A stretch of DNA of 64,000 bases from contig SXON01000119.1 of assembly GCA_005778355.1 (NCBI GenBank), positions 28,622-92,621 on the forward strand. Reading direction: 5' to 3'. Both the position numbers and the translations under genes were made by a program. This DNA comes from Pseudomonadota bacterium. GTDB taxonomy: Bacteria; Myxococcota_A; UBA796; SXON01. The first letter of the stretch is position 1, and the number at the start of each line of letters is the position of its first letter. Below are positions 42,341 through 50,704 of this stretch, one piece after another. The notes beneath the pieces were generated by a model that had not been told where the DNA came from, ran no database searches, and worked only from the letters and a program-made list of their open reading frames with translations.

Positions 42341-45300
42341 ATGCGCATCCTGGCCCTGCTCGGCCTCGTCACCCTCGCCTTCGCGGCAACCGGCGGTCCC
42401 GACGCGGGCGGCTACGTATACACCGACAACGCCGAGTCGAACGGCCCCACTCACCAGTGGATCGACACCAGCGCCGGCACCTCGCTGAGCCTCGGCGACG
42501 ACGAGCTCGCCGAAGTCGACATTCCCTTCGCCTTCAGCTTCTACGGCACCAGCTACGAGGCGCTCACCATCAGCGACAACGGCGCGCTCTTCTTCGCCGG
42601 GGCGCAGGCCGCGCCGATCACCGATTGCCCGGGGGGCAGCACCACCTGGACGGGCATCGCCGCCTTCGCCGACGACCTCGCGGGCGCGACCGTCACTTAC
42701 ACCACCCTCGGCACCTACCCCTACCGCAGCTTCGTGGTGACCTGGGAAAACGTGGCCCACGCCACCTACGGCGGCTCGGCCAGCGTACAGGTGTGGTTGC
42801 TCGAGGGTCGCGACGAGGTGGTGGTGTCGCTCGACGACGTGGAGTTCGGCCACCCCGCCGTCGATGGTGGTGTCAACGCGATCGTAGGCGTGTCCTCGGG
42901 TTCCACCGGGCTCGACTGGTCGTGCACCACCGCCTTCGGCAGCGGCTCCACCGCCTGGTTCGGTGATGAGACCGCCCGACCCGCCCGCACCACCATCTAC
43001 AGCAGCCAGGTGCCGTCGCTCTACGGCGAGACCGCCTTTGCCTACGCCGGAAGCAGCCTGCACGCGACCGACCTCGACGGCGACCTCGTCGATGACGCCC
43101 TCGTCGGCGCGCCCGACCTCGGGGGCGGCACCGTCTACGCCCTCTACCGCCCGAGCACGGCGGCCAGCCTGCTCGACGCCGAGGCCAGCTTCGAGGGCGA
43201 CACCTCGGGCGACGAGCTCGGCGCCGCCTTCGCCGACGGCGACCTCGACGGCGACGGCGTGGTCGACCTCGCCATCGGTGCCCCGGGCGTCACCGGCACC
43301 CAGGCCGACGCCGGCGCCACGTACGTCTTCGCGGTGGAGGCCTTCGCCGGGAGCGTGCCCACCACCAACGCCTTCGTCGACCTCGCCGGACCTCCCACCG
43401 GCCGCGCCGCGCTCGGCTCCGCGCTGGCCCTCGGCGACCTCGACGGCGACGGCTACGACGACCTGCTCGCCGGGGCGCCCACCTCCGACACCAACGGTAT
43501 CGACGCGGGCGAGACACTCCTCTTGCTCGGCGGCAGCGGACTGGCCGGTAGCTTCGCCGCCAGCGACGCCGACGCGCGGATTCTCGGCGACAGCGCGGGT
43601 GATCGACTCGGCTCGGCGCTCGCGATGGCCGACACCGACCTCGACGGCGCCGACGAGCTGGTCATCGGGGCCATCAACGACGACGGCGGGGGCAGCAACG
43701 CCGGCGCGGTCTACCTCGTGGCCGGCGGCAGCTACGCGGGGAGCAGCGCGGTGAGCGCCGTCGCGGCGTGCAGCCTCGAGATGAACCAGGCCGGCGCCGC
43801 GCTCGGCACGGCGGTGGCGTTCGCCGACCTCGACGGCAGCGGCCTCGTCGACCTCGTCGTGGGCGCGCCGAGCTACGACGACACCTACACCAACGGCGGC
43901 CGGGTGCTCGGCTTCGCCGACGTGGGGCTCGGCTGTCCCACGCTCGCGGGGGCCGATTTCACCGTCACCGGCGTCACCTCCTCCGGGCAGCTCGGCGGCG
44001 CGCGCGCCACCGGCGATCTCGACGGCGACGGCATCGCCGACCTCGTGGCCGGTGCCGACAACGACAACACCTCCGCCGCCGCCGGCGGTGCCGCCTACGC
44101 TTTCGTCTCCATGCCGGCGGGCAGCGTCGATGCCTCGTCCGCCGACCACCGCCTCTACGGCACGGTGGCCTCTGGGGCCCTGGGCAGCTCGCTCGCGCTC
44201 GCCGACGACGGCGATCGCAGCTCGCTCCTCGCGGGATCGCCCAGCGCCGCGGGCAGCTACACGGGCGAGGGCGCGCTGAGCACCTGGAGCCACGGCCCCG
44301 ACTTCGAGGACGACGACGGCGACGGCTTCGTCTCGGCCGAGATCGGCGGCAACGACTGCGACGACGACGACGGCCTCGCCTACCCCGCCGGCACCGAGAC
44401 CCTCGGTGACAGCATCGACGGCGACTGCGATGGCTACATCGACAGCGCCGTGAAGGTGCGCGACGAGGCCGACCCCTTCGACTGGGACGTGGCCGAGCTC
44501 CAGGGCAGCGTGTCCGCCACCATCGACTTCGAGACCACCACCCTCGGCAGCGCCATCACGTACCTTGGCGGCGTCACGTTCACCGGCGCCGAGTCCGACG
44601 ACGTGTCCTTTGGTGCGGCGGCGGTCGATGCGCTCGCAGCCAGCGTCGCGGGGGGCTCGCTGCTCCTGGAGTTCGACGAGCCGGTCGATGCCGTGTCCTT
44701 CCAGCTCCTCGACCCGTCTGACAGCTTCATCGTGACCGCGCTCGCGGAGAACGGCGACACGGTGGTCGACGCGGTGGCGCTAGACATCGACGCGGACAAC
44801 CGCCCCGGCGGTGTCTTCCGCAGCCTCACCTTCGCCGGCGAGGTGTCGATCCTCGAGATCGCGGCCGACGGGGGCGACAGCTTCGGCCTCGACGAGCTCG
44901 CGCTGGTCAACGCCGCCGACACCGACCGCGACCAGGACGGCCAGACCGACGCCGCGGGCGACTGCGACGACGGCGATGCCACCGTGTACACCGGTGCCAC
45001 CGAGGTGCTCGACAACGGCGTGGACGACGACTGCGACGGCGTGATCGACGCGGGCGACGCGACGGCCTACAGCTCGTCGACCGTCTGGCTCGCCGCGGCC
45101 GGCATCGACCCCGAGACCATCGACTTCGAGATCATCGCCGAAGCCGAGGAAGTGACCACGCAGTACAGCGACCTCGGCGTCACCTTCAGCACGCGGGCGC
45201 TGGGTCGCGCCACGGTCGACGGCACCGCGGCGGTCGACACCCGGGGCGTCGAGTCGATCACGCCCAACCTGAACTTGACCTTCGAGGAGCTGCAGCCTGC

Positions 45301-47422
45301 GATCGGGCTCACCTTCCTCGACCTCGACGCCACCGCCATCGTGTCTGGCTACGTGGATGGCGTCCTGCAGTACCAGGTCCTCTGCAGCGCCAGCGGGGGC
45401 CAGCAGTTCTACGGCCTCGTGTTCGACTACGGTGTCGACCGGGTGATGCTCAGCGTCGTGGGCGACGACTTCGGGGTTGACGACGTCATCTTCTCGACCC
45501 TGGGTCTCGACGACGCCGACGGCGACGGCCTCACCGAGTCCGAGGGCGACTGCGACGACAGCGACGCGAGCGCGGTGCCCGGCGCCGAGGAGACCTGGTA
45601 CGACGGGGTGGACCAGGACTGCGACGGCGGCTCCGACTACGATCAGGATGGCGACGGCAACGACGACCCCGCGGGCGGCGGCAGCGACTGCGACGACACC
45701 ACCAGCGAGATCGGTCCCGAGGTCGAGGAGACCTGGTACGACGGCATCGACCAGGACTGTAACGGCGCCTCCGACTACGACCAGGACGGCGACGGCGAGG
45801 ACGCCGAGGCCTACGGCGGCACCGATTGCGTCGACACCGACGACACCGTCAACACCAGCGCCACGGAAGTCTATTACGACGGGATCGACCAGGACTGCGC
45901 GGGCGACTCGGACTTCGACGCCGACGGCGACGGCAGCGATGGCGGCGGCGGCGGAGGCTTCGACGACTGCGACGACACCGACCCCGACATCAGCCCGGGC
46001 GCCGACGAGGTGCCCTACGACGGCGTCGACAACGACTGCGACGAGGGCACGAGCGACAGCGACGCCGACGGCGACGGCTACGACGGCGAGGCGGCGGGCG
46101 GCGACGACTGCGACGATGCCAGCGTGTTTGTCTACCCGGGGGCGAGCGGCGAGGCCTGTTACGACGGGGAAGACACCGACTGCGACGGCGCGAGCGACTA
46201 CGACTGCGACCTGGACGGCCACGACAGCAGCGACTTCGGCGGCACGGATTGCGACGACACCGACGCCGCGATCAACCCGGATGCCGCCGACACCTTTGGC
46301 GACGGCATCGACAGCAACTGCGACGGCGGCCCCGAGTTCGACAACGACGGCGACGGCTACGATGCCACGGCCGACGGCGGGCTCGACTGCGACGACAACG
46401 ACGCCACCATCAGCCCCGCCGCGACGGACACCTGCTACGACGGGGTGGACAGCGATTGCGATGGCTGGAGCGACAACGACTGCGACAAGGATGGCAGCGA
46501 CAGCTCCGACTACGGCGGCGACGATTGCGACGACGCCGACGCCGCCATCTCCCCGTCGGCCGAGGACTTCCCTTACGACGGGATCGACCATGACTGCGAC
46601 GGCGCCGCCGAGTACGACAATGACGGCGACGGCTTCCTCGCCGACTGGTACGGGGGCGATGACTGCGACGACGCCGACGGCACGATCTACCCCGGTGCCA
46701 TCGATGCCTGTTACGACGGCCTCGACACCGACTGCGACGCGGGCGACGACTACGACTGCGACGCCGACGGCTACACCGCCCTCGACTACGGCGGCACTGA
46801 CTGCAACGACAGCGCCGACGGGGTGAACCCCGGCGCCACCGAGGTGAGCGACGACGGGATCGACAACGACTGCGACGGTACCGAGGCCACCAGCTGCAGC
46901 GACTGCGACGGCGACGGCGAGGAAGGCCTAGTTTCCGGCGGCAGCGATTGCGACGACACCAACCCGAGCGTGAACACCAGCGCCACCGAGGTGTACTACG
47001 ACGGTGTCGACGGAAACTGCGACGGCGCCGACGACTTCGACCAGGACATGGACGGCGACCGCGCCGAGGCCCAGGGCGGCGGCGACTGCGACGATGCCGA
47101 CCCGAGCGTGGGCCCCCACATGACGCTCGACGACTGCGGCGCGGGCGACGAGGACTGCGACGGGCGCAGCGACGAGGACTGCGTGACCGACGACACGGGC
47201 GACAGTGGTGACACGGGCGACAGTGGCGATTCCGGCGACTCGGGTCCCGGTCCCGACGACACCGATAGCGGCGACGAGGACTGGCGTCCCGACCCGGAGA
47301 CGGCCGAGGACCCGAAGGCCCTCGACGACGTCAACGCCTGCGGCTGTTCCAGCAGCTCCGGCGTCGCGACCGGGGCGCTCGTCGCCCTCGCCGCGTTGGC
47401 GGGCGGGCGGCGGCGGCGGTGA
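42341..47422 (+). CDS. Giant secreted protein: FG-GAP propeller, two beta-sandwich domains, 14 DCDD repeats, MYXO-CTERM-like tail
   Basis: 1693 residues. Signal peptide MRILALLGLVTLAFA, a beta domain (~20-225) of the kind often found before FG-GAP repeats, then about seven FG-GAP repeats (~240-660; ALGDLDGDGYDDLLAGAP) forming an integrin-like propeller. Two related beta-sandwich domains follow (~720-850: IDFETTTLGSAITYLGGVTF; ~925-1045: IDFEIIAEAEEVTTQYSDLGV), interrupted by DCDD motifs. From ~1050 to ~1610 lies an array of MopE-type repeats. A TGDSGDTGDSGDSG linker and CGCSSSSG + helix + GGRRRR end the protein, a MYXO-CTERM-like sorting tail that should attach it to the cell surface. Role unknown; likely adhesion or matrix. 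Probable metal or calcium load is high (inference). Confidence 0.88.
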   Translation: MRILALLGLVTLAFAATGGPDAGGYVYTDNAESNGPTHQWIDTSAGTSLSLGDDELAEVDIPFAFSFYGTSYEALTISDNGALFFAGAQAAPITDCPGGSTTWTGIAAFADDLAGATVTYTTLGTYPYRSFVVTWENVAHATYGGSASVQVWLLEGRDEVVVSLDDVEFGHPAVDGGVNAIVGVSSGSTGLDWSCTTAFGSGSTAWFGDETARPARTTIYSSQVPSLYGETAFAYAGSSLHATDLDGDLVDDALVGAPDLGGGTVYALYRPSTAASLLDAEASFEGDTSGDELGAAFADGDLDGDGVVDLAIGAPGVTGTQADAGATYVFAVEAFAGSVPTTNAFVDLAGPPTGRAALGSALALGDLDGDGYDDLLAGAPTSDTNGIDAGETLLLLGGSGLAGSFAASDADARILGDSAGDRLGSALAMADTDLDGADELVIGAINDDGGGSNAGAVYLVAGGSYAGSSAVSAVAACSLEMNQAGAALGTAVAFADLDGSGLVDLVVGAPSYDDTYTNGGRVLGFADVGLGCPTLAGADFTVTGVTSSGQLGGARATGDLDGDGIADLVAGADNDNTSAAAGGAAYAFVSMPAGSVDASSADHRLYGTVASGALGSSLALADDGDRSSLLAGSPSAAGSYTGEGALSTWSHGPDFEDDDGDGFVSAEIGGNDCDDDDGLAYPAGTETLGDSIDGDCDGYIDSAVKVRDEADPFDWDVAELQGSVSATIDFETTTLGSAITYLGGVTFTGAESDDVSFGAAAVDALAASVAGGSLLLEFDEPVDAVSFQLLDPSDSFIVTALAENGDTVVDAVALDIDADNRPGGVFRSLTFAGEVSILEIAADGGDSFGLDELALVNAADTDRDQDGQTDAAGDCDDGDATVYTGATEVLDNGVDDDCDGVIDAGDATAYSSSTVWLAAAGIDPETIDFEIIAEAEEVTTQYSDLGVTFSTRALGRATVDGTAAVDTRGVESITPNLNLTFEELQPAIGLTFLDLDATAIVSGYVDGVLQYQVLCSASGGQQFYGLVFDYGVDRVMLSVVGDDFGVDDVIFSTLGLDDADGDGLTESEGDCDDSDASAVPGAEETWYDGVDQDCDGGSDYDQDGDGNDDPAGGGSDCDDTTSEIGPEVEETWYDGIDQDCNGASDYDQDGDGEDAEAYGGTDCVDTDDTVNTSATEVYYDGIDQDCAGDSDFDADGDGSDGGGGGGFDDCDDTDPDISPGADEVPYDGVDNDCDEGTSDSDADGDGYDGEAAGGDDCDDASVFVYPGASGEACYDGEDTDCDGASDYDCDLDGHDSSDFGGTDCDDTDAAINPDAADTFGDGIDSNCDGGPEFDNDGDGYDATADGGLDCDDNDATISPAATDTCYDGVDSDCDGWSDNDCDKDGSDSSDYGGDDCDDADAAISPSAEDFPYDGIDHDCDGAAEYDNDGDGFLADWYGGDDCDDADGTIYPGAIDACYDGLDTDCDAGDDYDCDADGYTALDYGGTDCNDSADGVNPGATEVSDDGIDNDCDGTEATSCSDCDGDGEEGLVSGGSDCDDTNPSVNTSATEVYYDGVDGNCDGADDFDQDMDGDRAEAQGGGDCDDADPSVGPHMTLDDCGAGDEDCDGRSDEDCVTDDTGDSGDTGDSGDSGDSGPGPDDTDSGDEDWRPDPETAEDPKALDDVNACGCSSSSGVATGALVALAALAGGRRRR
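44326..47170 (+). repeat. Array of 14 MopE-type DCDD coding repeats
   Basis: Each unit follows the pattern DCDDxDxxxxPxAxExxYDGxDxDCDG. I count 14, two among the beta-sandwich domains and twelve running nearly without break from about 45540. Unit spacing is about 40-48 residues. Codons are biased to gac/tgc, so the DNA is also strongly repetitive (gactgcgacgac and variants), which could allow recombination or misassembly. It is a protein repeat, not a CRISPR array. Confidence 0.9.
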
Positions 47423-47435
47423 GCCACGGCCGGGG

Positions 47436-48161
47436 CTAGTTCACCCAGTCCTTGGGGTCGCTCCGGCGAGGCCGCTCGCCGCGGCCGCCCTCGATCACCT
47501 CGAACTTGCCGAGTTCGCGCTCGATCTTCTTCTTCTTCCAGCGCAGCTTCAGCCGACGCCAGGTGCCCGGCTCGATCTGCAGCGCGATCCAGGCGCCCAC
47601 GAAGGCCGCGAGCATGTGCAGCGAAGCCGTGTCGCGACTGAACAGCACGTAGAGCAGCGCGAGCAAGCCGCCGAGCCAGGCCAGCATCTCGGCCTTGACC
47701 GGCAAGACGAACATCAGCCGCACCTCGGCGCCGCGGTGCGTGAAGCCGAACCAGGTGACCAGCGCGGTGACCCACCAGCCAAAGTCGATGGCGAGGGCCG
47801 GGGCGAGGAAGCCCGTCAACTCGGCGACGATCTTCACGACGAGCGCGAAGCCCCAGGTGAACAACGTGCAGAGCCACATACGACGCTGCCCCATGGCGTC
47901 GACGACCGGCTGCAGGAAGAAAAACACGCCCACGAACTGCCACAGCATCGAACGGGGGTCGCCACCGACGAAGCTGAACGTCAGCGGTTGCCAGGGCAGG
48001 AGGCCCGCGCCCACCGGCATCAATCCGAATAGCGGCATCACCCGCTGCACGCCGGCGATGAGCTCCACCACGTAGATGGCGAACAACGTGAGGATCACGT
48101 TGCGCACCAGCGGGGTCCACTGGGCTCCGAACCCGCTCGGCATCATCGGTGCGCGCGACAT
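47436..48161 (-). CDS. Rhomboid-like polytopic membrane protein lacking the catalytic serine motif
   Basis: 241 residues from ATG 48161, about six membrane helices and a basic cytoplasmic tail (RLKLRWKKKKIERELGKFEVIEGG). The core (LLPWQPLTFSFVGGDPRSMLWQFVGVFFFLQPVVDAMGQ, less its ends) follows the rhomboid pattern WRxxTxxFxH...NxxxLxxxGxxxE, but the GxSG serine motif is absent (DFGWWVTALVTWFG in that place). It may be an inactive rhomboid (iRhom/derlin-like) used for binding or quality control. It is convergent with the MYXO-CTERM-like giant protein gene, 13 bases away. Confidence 0.7.
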   Translation of the reverse strand: MSRAPMMPSGFGAQWTPLVRNVILTLFAIYVVELIAGVQRVMPLFGLMPVGAGLLPWQPLTFSFVGGDPRSMLWQFVGVFFFLQPVVDAMGQRRMWLCTLFTWGFALVVKIVAELTGFLAPALAIDFGWWVTALVTWFGFTHRGAEVRLMFVLPVKAEMLAWLGGLLALLYVLFSRDTASLHMLAAFVGAWIALQIEPGTWRRLKLRWKKKKIERELGKFEVIEGGRGERPRRSDPKDWVN

Positions 48162-48188
48162 CGCCCCGCGTTCTATCGGGTTGCGGCC
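48162..48188. promoter_or_regulatory. 27-bp shared promoter gap between divergent genes
   Basis: Only 27 bases separate the starts at 48161 and 48189. The centre TTCTATC reads as TCTATC on the plus strand and as GATAGAA on the minus strand, both possible -10 boxes. No Shine-Dalgarno fits, again suggesting leaderless mRNAs in both directions. Confidence 0.35.
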
Positions 48189-48929
48189 ATGCCCGCGCCG
48201 GGCGACGGGGAGCGCGTGACCCTTCCTGGCCTCGCGCTCGCCGCCACCGCCCTCGCGCACCCGGCGATGAACGGCCCGCGCGGGGCGGCCGAGCCGGGCA
48301 ACCGCACGCCCGGCCAGCGGCTGGAGGTGACGCTCTCACCGGGCCATGTGGTGGTGGACTACTACGTGGAGATCGCCGCGATCCGGCTCTACGCCGAGGC
48401 CAAGGCCGACGGCGCAGGCACCGACTACGCAGACCGGCGCGCCGAGGAGCTGCGAACGGGCCTGCGCGCGCGGTGGGACGGCCTCGACCTGCCGCTGTCG
48501 CCCGAGCCGGTCAACAAGACGGCCCGCACCGCCGAGGCCGACTTCGTGGAGTTCCACATCCGCGGCATTGCCCCGCTCCCAGCCGAGACGGGCACCCTGC
48601 GGGTGGAGATGGGCAACTTCCCGGACGAGCCCTCGTACATGGCGGCCTCGGTCGACGTGAGCGGTGAGCTGGTGGTCACCGAGTCCGACCTGGCCCGCGC
48701 GAGCGACGGGCACCTCCGCGAGAACAAACACGGGGCATGGCGACGCGAGGAGGCCGCCCGGGTCGCCACCGTCTCGATCCGCCCTGCCCGTCTCTGGGAG
48801 CGCGGCCCCGACGGCTCGCTCACCGAGCGGATCGAGGGGATGATTCCGGTGCCGTGGGGGTGGGTGGTGGGTGGGGTGGGCGTGCTGGTGGCCCTGGGAT
48901 CCGCCGCGATTAAGCTACGACGGCGGTGA
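48189..48929 (+). CDS. Exported protein with a C-terminal membrane anchor, function unknown
   Basis: 246 residues. A hydrophobic N-terminus (LPGLALAATALAHPA) looks like a signal, more so if the GTG at 48216 is the true start. A beta-rich body (~40-215: GQRLEVTLSPGHVVVDYYVEI, EFHIRGIAPLPAETG, RIEGMIPVPW) follows, then a membrane helix and RRR (~222-246). The body resembles the extracytoplasmic part of HupE/UreJ-like hypothetical proteins, but I cannot assign it. The 3' end overlaps the opposing TOPRIM-like gene by 20 bases. Confidence 0.6.
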   Translation: MPAPGDGERVTLPGLALAATALAHPAMNGPRGAAEPGNRTPGQRLEVTLSPGHVVVDYYVEIAAIRLYAEAKADGAGTDYADRRAEELRTGLRARWDGLDLPLSPEPVNKTARTAEADFVEFHIRGIAPLPAETGTLRVEMGNFPDEPSYMAASVDVSGELVVTESDLARASDGHLRENKHGAWRREEAARVATVSIRPARLWERGPDGSLTERIEGMIPVPWGWVVGGVGVLVALGSAAIKLRRR

Positions 48930-49611
48930 GCCAGCCGCGCGCGCCCAGGGCCTGCATGCGCGCCAGTAGAACAGCGCGAAGCGCCGGATCCCGCCAGAGG
49001 GCACCGAGGGCACCATCGCCGCGAGAGTCGGGGAACCACTTGGCGAACAGGGACCACAGATAGGACTTGCCCGTGGGCTCTGGGCCCCGCGGCTCGGCCG
49101 CCAGAAACGCCGCGACCGCGGGACCACGGTCGGGGTACGCCTCCAGCATCGCCGAGACGATCACGCGCTCGAGCGTTTGTTGGCTCGGTAGCTGCTCGCT
49201 CGTCGGAGCGGGGTCACTCCAGGCCCAGCCGAAGAGGGAAGGCGAGTTCACCCCGGCGTGCTCCCGCAGGCCGCCGAGCATCGCGGCGACAACGCGCCCG
49301 ATGCCGCCGACCATGGCGTCGTCGTCCACGACCAGCACCAGGGCGTCCAGCGGATTCTCGGGCGTTGCCCCACGGACGAACGCCCTGGCCACGGCACTCA
49401 CCTGGTCGACGGTCTGCGCAGGCGTGACCACCACCTGAAGCTCGGTGCCGCGCTGGTATGCAAACGTGCCGTCCTTCACGTCGCGCCCTCCGACCCGGGT
49501 TGGCGGGCTCCCACGCGCGGGCCGGAGGCTGCGCCAGCCCTCGGCGACGAGCCACGCGCCGATGAAGTCACGGTCGTCGAAACCCTCGCACACCCATTCA
49601 ACGCGCTTCAC
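48910..49611 (-). CDS. TOPRIM-like protein (DUF3226/DUF4435-type) paired with an ATPase
   Basis: 233 residues. WVCEGFDDRDFI (Glu9) early and LVLVVDDDA (Asp96-98) in the middle give the Glu...DxD pattern and alpha/beta order of a TOPRIM fold, as in OLD nucleases and the DUF3226/DUF4435 families. The rest (FGWAWSDPAPTSEQLPSQQ, YPDRGPAVAAFL) matches what I recall of DUF3226. Its GTG overlaps the ATPase stop (GTGA). Family knowledge: an AAA_15/21 ATPase with a TOPRIM partner is the layout of PARIS and of two-gene OLD systems in phage defence. Whether this one defends is inference. Base composition is like its neighbours. Confidence 0.6.
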   Translation of the reverse strand: MKRVEWVCEGFDDRDFIGAWLVAEGWRSLRPARGSPPTRVGGRDVKDGTFAYQRGTELQVVVTPAQTVDQVSAVARAFVRGATPENPLDALVLVVDDDAMVGGIGRVVAAMLGGLREHAGVNSPSLFGWAWSDPAPTSEQLPSQQTLERVIVSAMLEAYPDRGPAVAAFLAAEPRGPEPTGKSYLWSLFAKWFPDSRGDGALGALWRDPALRAVLLARMQALGARGWLTAVVA

Positions 49612-50654
49612 CGGAGGTCGAGCCCCGCCTCGAAGCGCGCCGTCGCCACCTGTTCACCGTCCTGCCGGGCAACCACCAGCGCGCCTTGCCGTAGCGACAA
49701 GTGCAGGACAGCGAGCTGCTCCGCGTCCTTTCCCGCCGTTTCCGCGATCAGCGCGTCGATCAGCTCTAGACTGTGCGTCGCGACAATCACTTGCTTTTCG
49801 GCGCGCACGGCGGCGACCAGCACGCGCGCCACCTCGCGGATCGCCTCGGGGTGGAGGTGCACCTCGGGCTCCTCGACGAGAAGCACGTCGGCGGAGCTGG
49901 CCGCCACCTCCATCACCAGTTGCAGCCCCGCGGCCACGCCGTCCCCGGCAACGGCCACGGGCACAGGCAGGCAGCCCGGGAGCGTGACGTAGAGCTGCGA
50001 GCTGCCGTCGTCCTCCGGGAGGGATTCAAGCTGGGTGCCGGGACCGAGCAGCTTCGCGGCATAGTCCAGCACGGATGACTTGCGACCCGCGCGGACGACG
50101 CGACCGTAGGCCACGTGGAGGGGTTCCCACTCCCACCCCATCGCGGCGAGCTCGGTGCCGCCCTGGAGCACCAGAGGCTGCCGAGCTCCAAAGCCGCGGC
50201 GCCACGACTGGTTGTCGGCACCGACCGACGCTGCCGCGAGCCTTCTCACTGATTGCTCGCGCGGCGCCTCGGTCATCTCCAGATTCCAAAGCGGACGGGT
50301 GAGTTCCTCGCTTCCGGGGAGGCTACCGGCGGAGGCTTCGGCCGCTTCGGCGGCGACCCTGCAGTTGTAGGCGCCGCGTGAGGCAACGAGGCGAAGGGTC
50401 GCCATCCCCGTCGGGTCGGAGACCAACCATTTCGCCCCCTGCCAGAGCGACTTCCGCCGCGCCACCACCCGCGCCAGAGCCTCCGCCGGCGAGTTGCTCC
50501 CCGCCAGCAACAGCGCGTCGAGCACCGTGCTCTTGCCACAGCCGTTCGGCCCCGTGAGCACAGTGAGCGGTCGAAGCCCCGTGAGCTCACCCTCGCGAAC
50601 ACCGCGGAGGCCCCTGATCTGCAGCGACTGCACGTGCGCTTCGCCCACGCTCAC
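49608..50654 (-). CDS. AAA_21/OLD-type ABC ATPase, partner of the TOPRIM-like protein
   Basis: 348 residues. Walker A GPNGCGKST (35-43), an ABC-signature-like GDGVAAGLQL (~237-246), Walker B DVLLVEEPEVHLHP (256-269) and the H-loop VATHSLEL (His294) are all present, as in the SMC/RecF-like ATPases AAA_15 and AAA_21. The region between Walker A and the signature is compact, without a long coiled coil. It is the first gene of a two-gene operon from GTG 50654, nine bases after a TAGACT box. Members work as sensors or regulators of an effector nuclease in OLD, Septu and PARIS systems. Confidence 0.85.
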   Translation of the reverse strand: MSVGEAHVQSLQIRGLRGVREGELTGLRPLTVLTGPNGCGKSTVLDALLLAGSNSPAEALARVVARRKSLWQGAKWLVSDPTGMATLRLVASRGAYNCRVAAEAAEASAGSLPGSEELTRPLWNLEMTEAPREQSVRRLAAASVGADNQSWRRGFGARQPLVLQGGTELAAMGWEWEPLHVAYGRVVRAGRKSSVLDYAAKLLGPGTQLESLPEDDGSSQLYVTLPGCLPVPVAVAGDGVAAGLQLVMEVAASSADVLLVEEPEVHLHPEAIREVARVLVAAVRAEKQVIVATHSLELIDALIAETAGKDAEQLAVLHLSLRQGALVVARQDGEQVATARFEAGLDLR

Positions 50655-50662
50655 GTCCCGAG

Positions 50663-50670
50663 TAGTCTAA
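50663..50670. promoter_or_regulatory. Overlapping divergent -10 boxes TAGTCT / TTAGAC
   Basis: TAGTCTAA reads as TAGTCT on the plus strand and TTAGACT on the minus strand. The minus-strand GTG (50654) is nine bases away, giving a nearly leaderless ATPase mRNA; the plus-strand murJ GTG is 36 bases away. Confidence 0.45.
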
Positions 50671-50704
50671 CCACGCTCCCGCCCGCGTTAGCGACCCGTC
50701 CCCC

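Noticed and set aside
45540..47170. CRISPR-like array
   Set aside because: The regular DNA repeats are Asp/Cys codons of an in-frame protein repeat; the units are imperfect and have no spacers.
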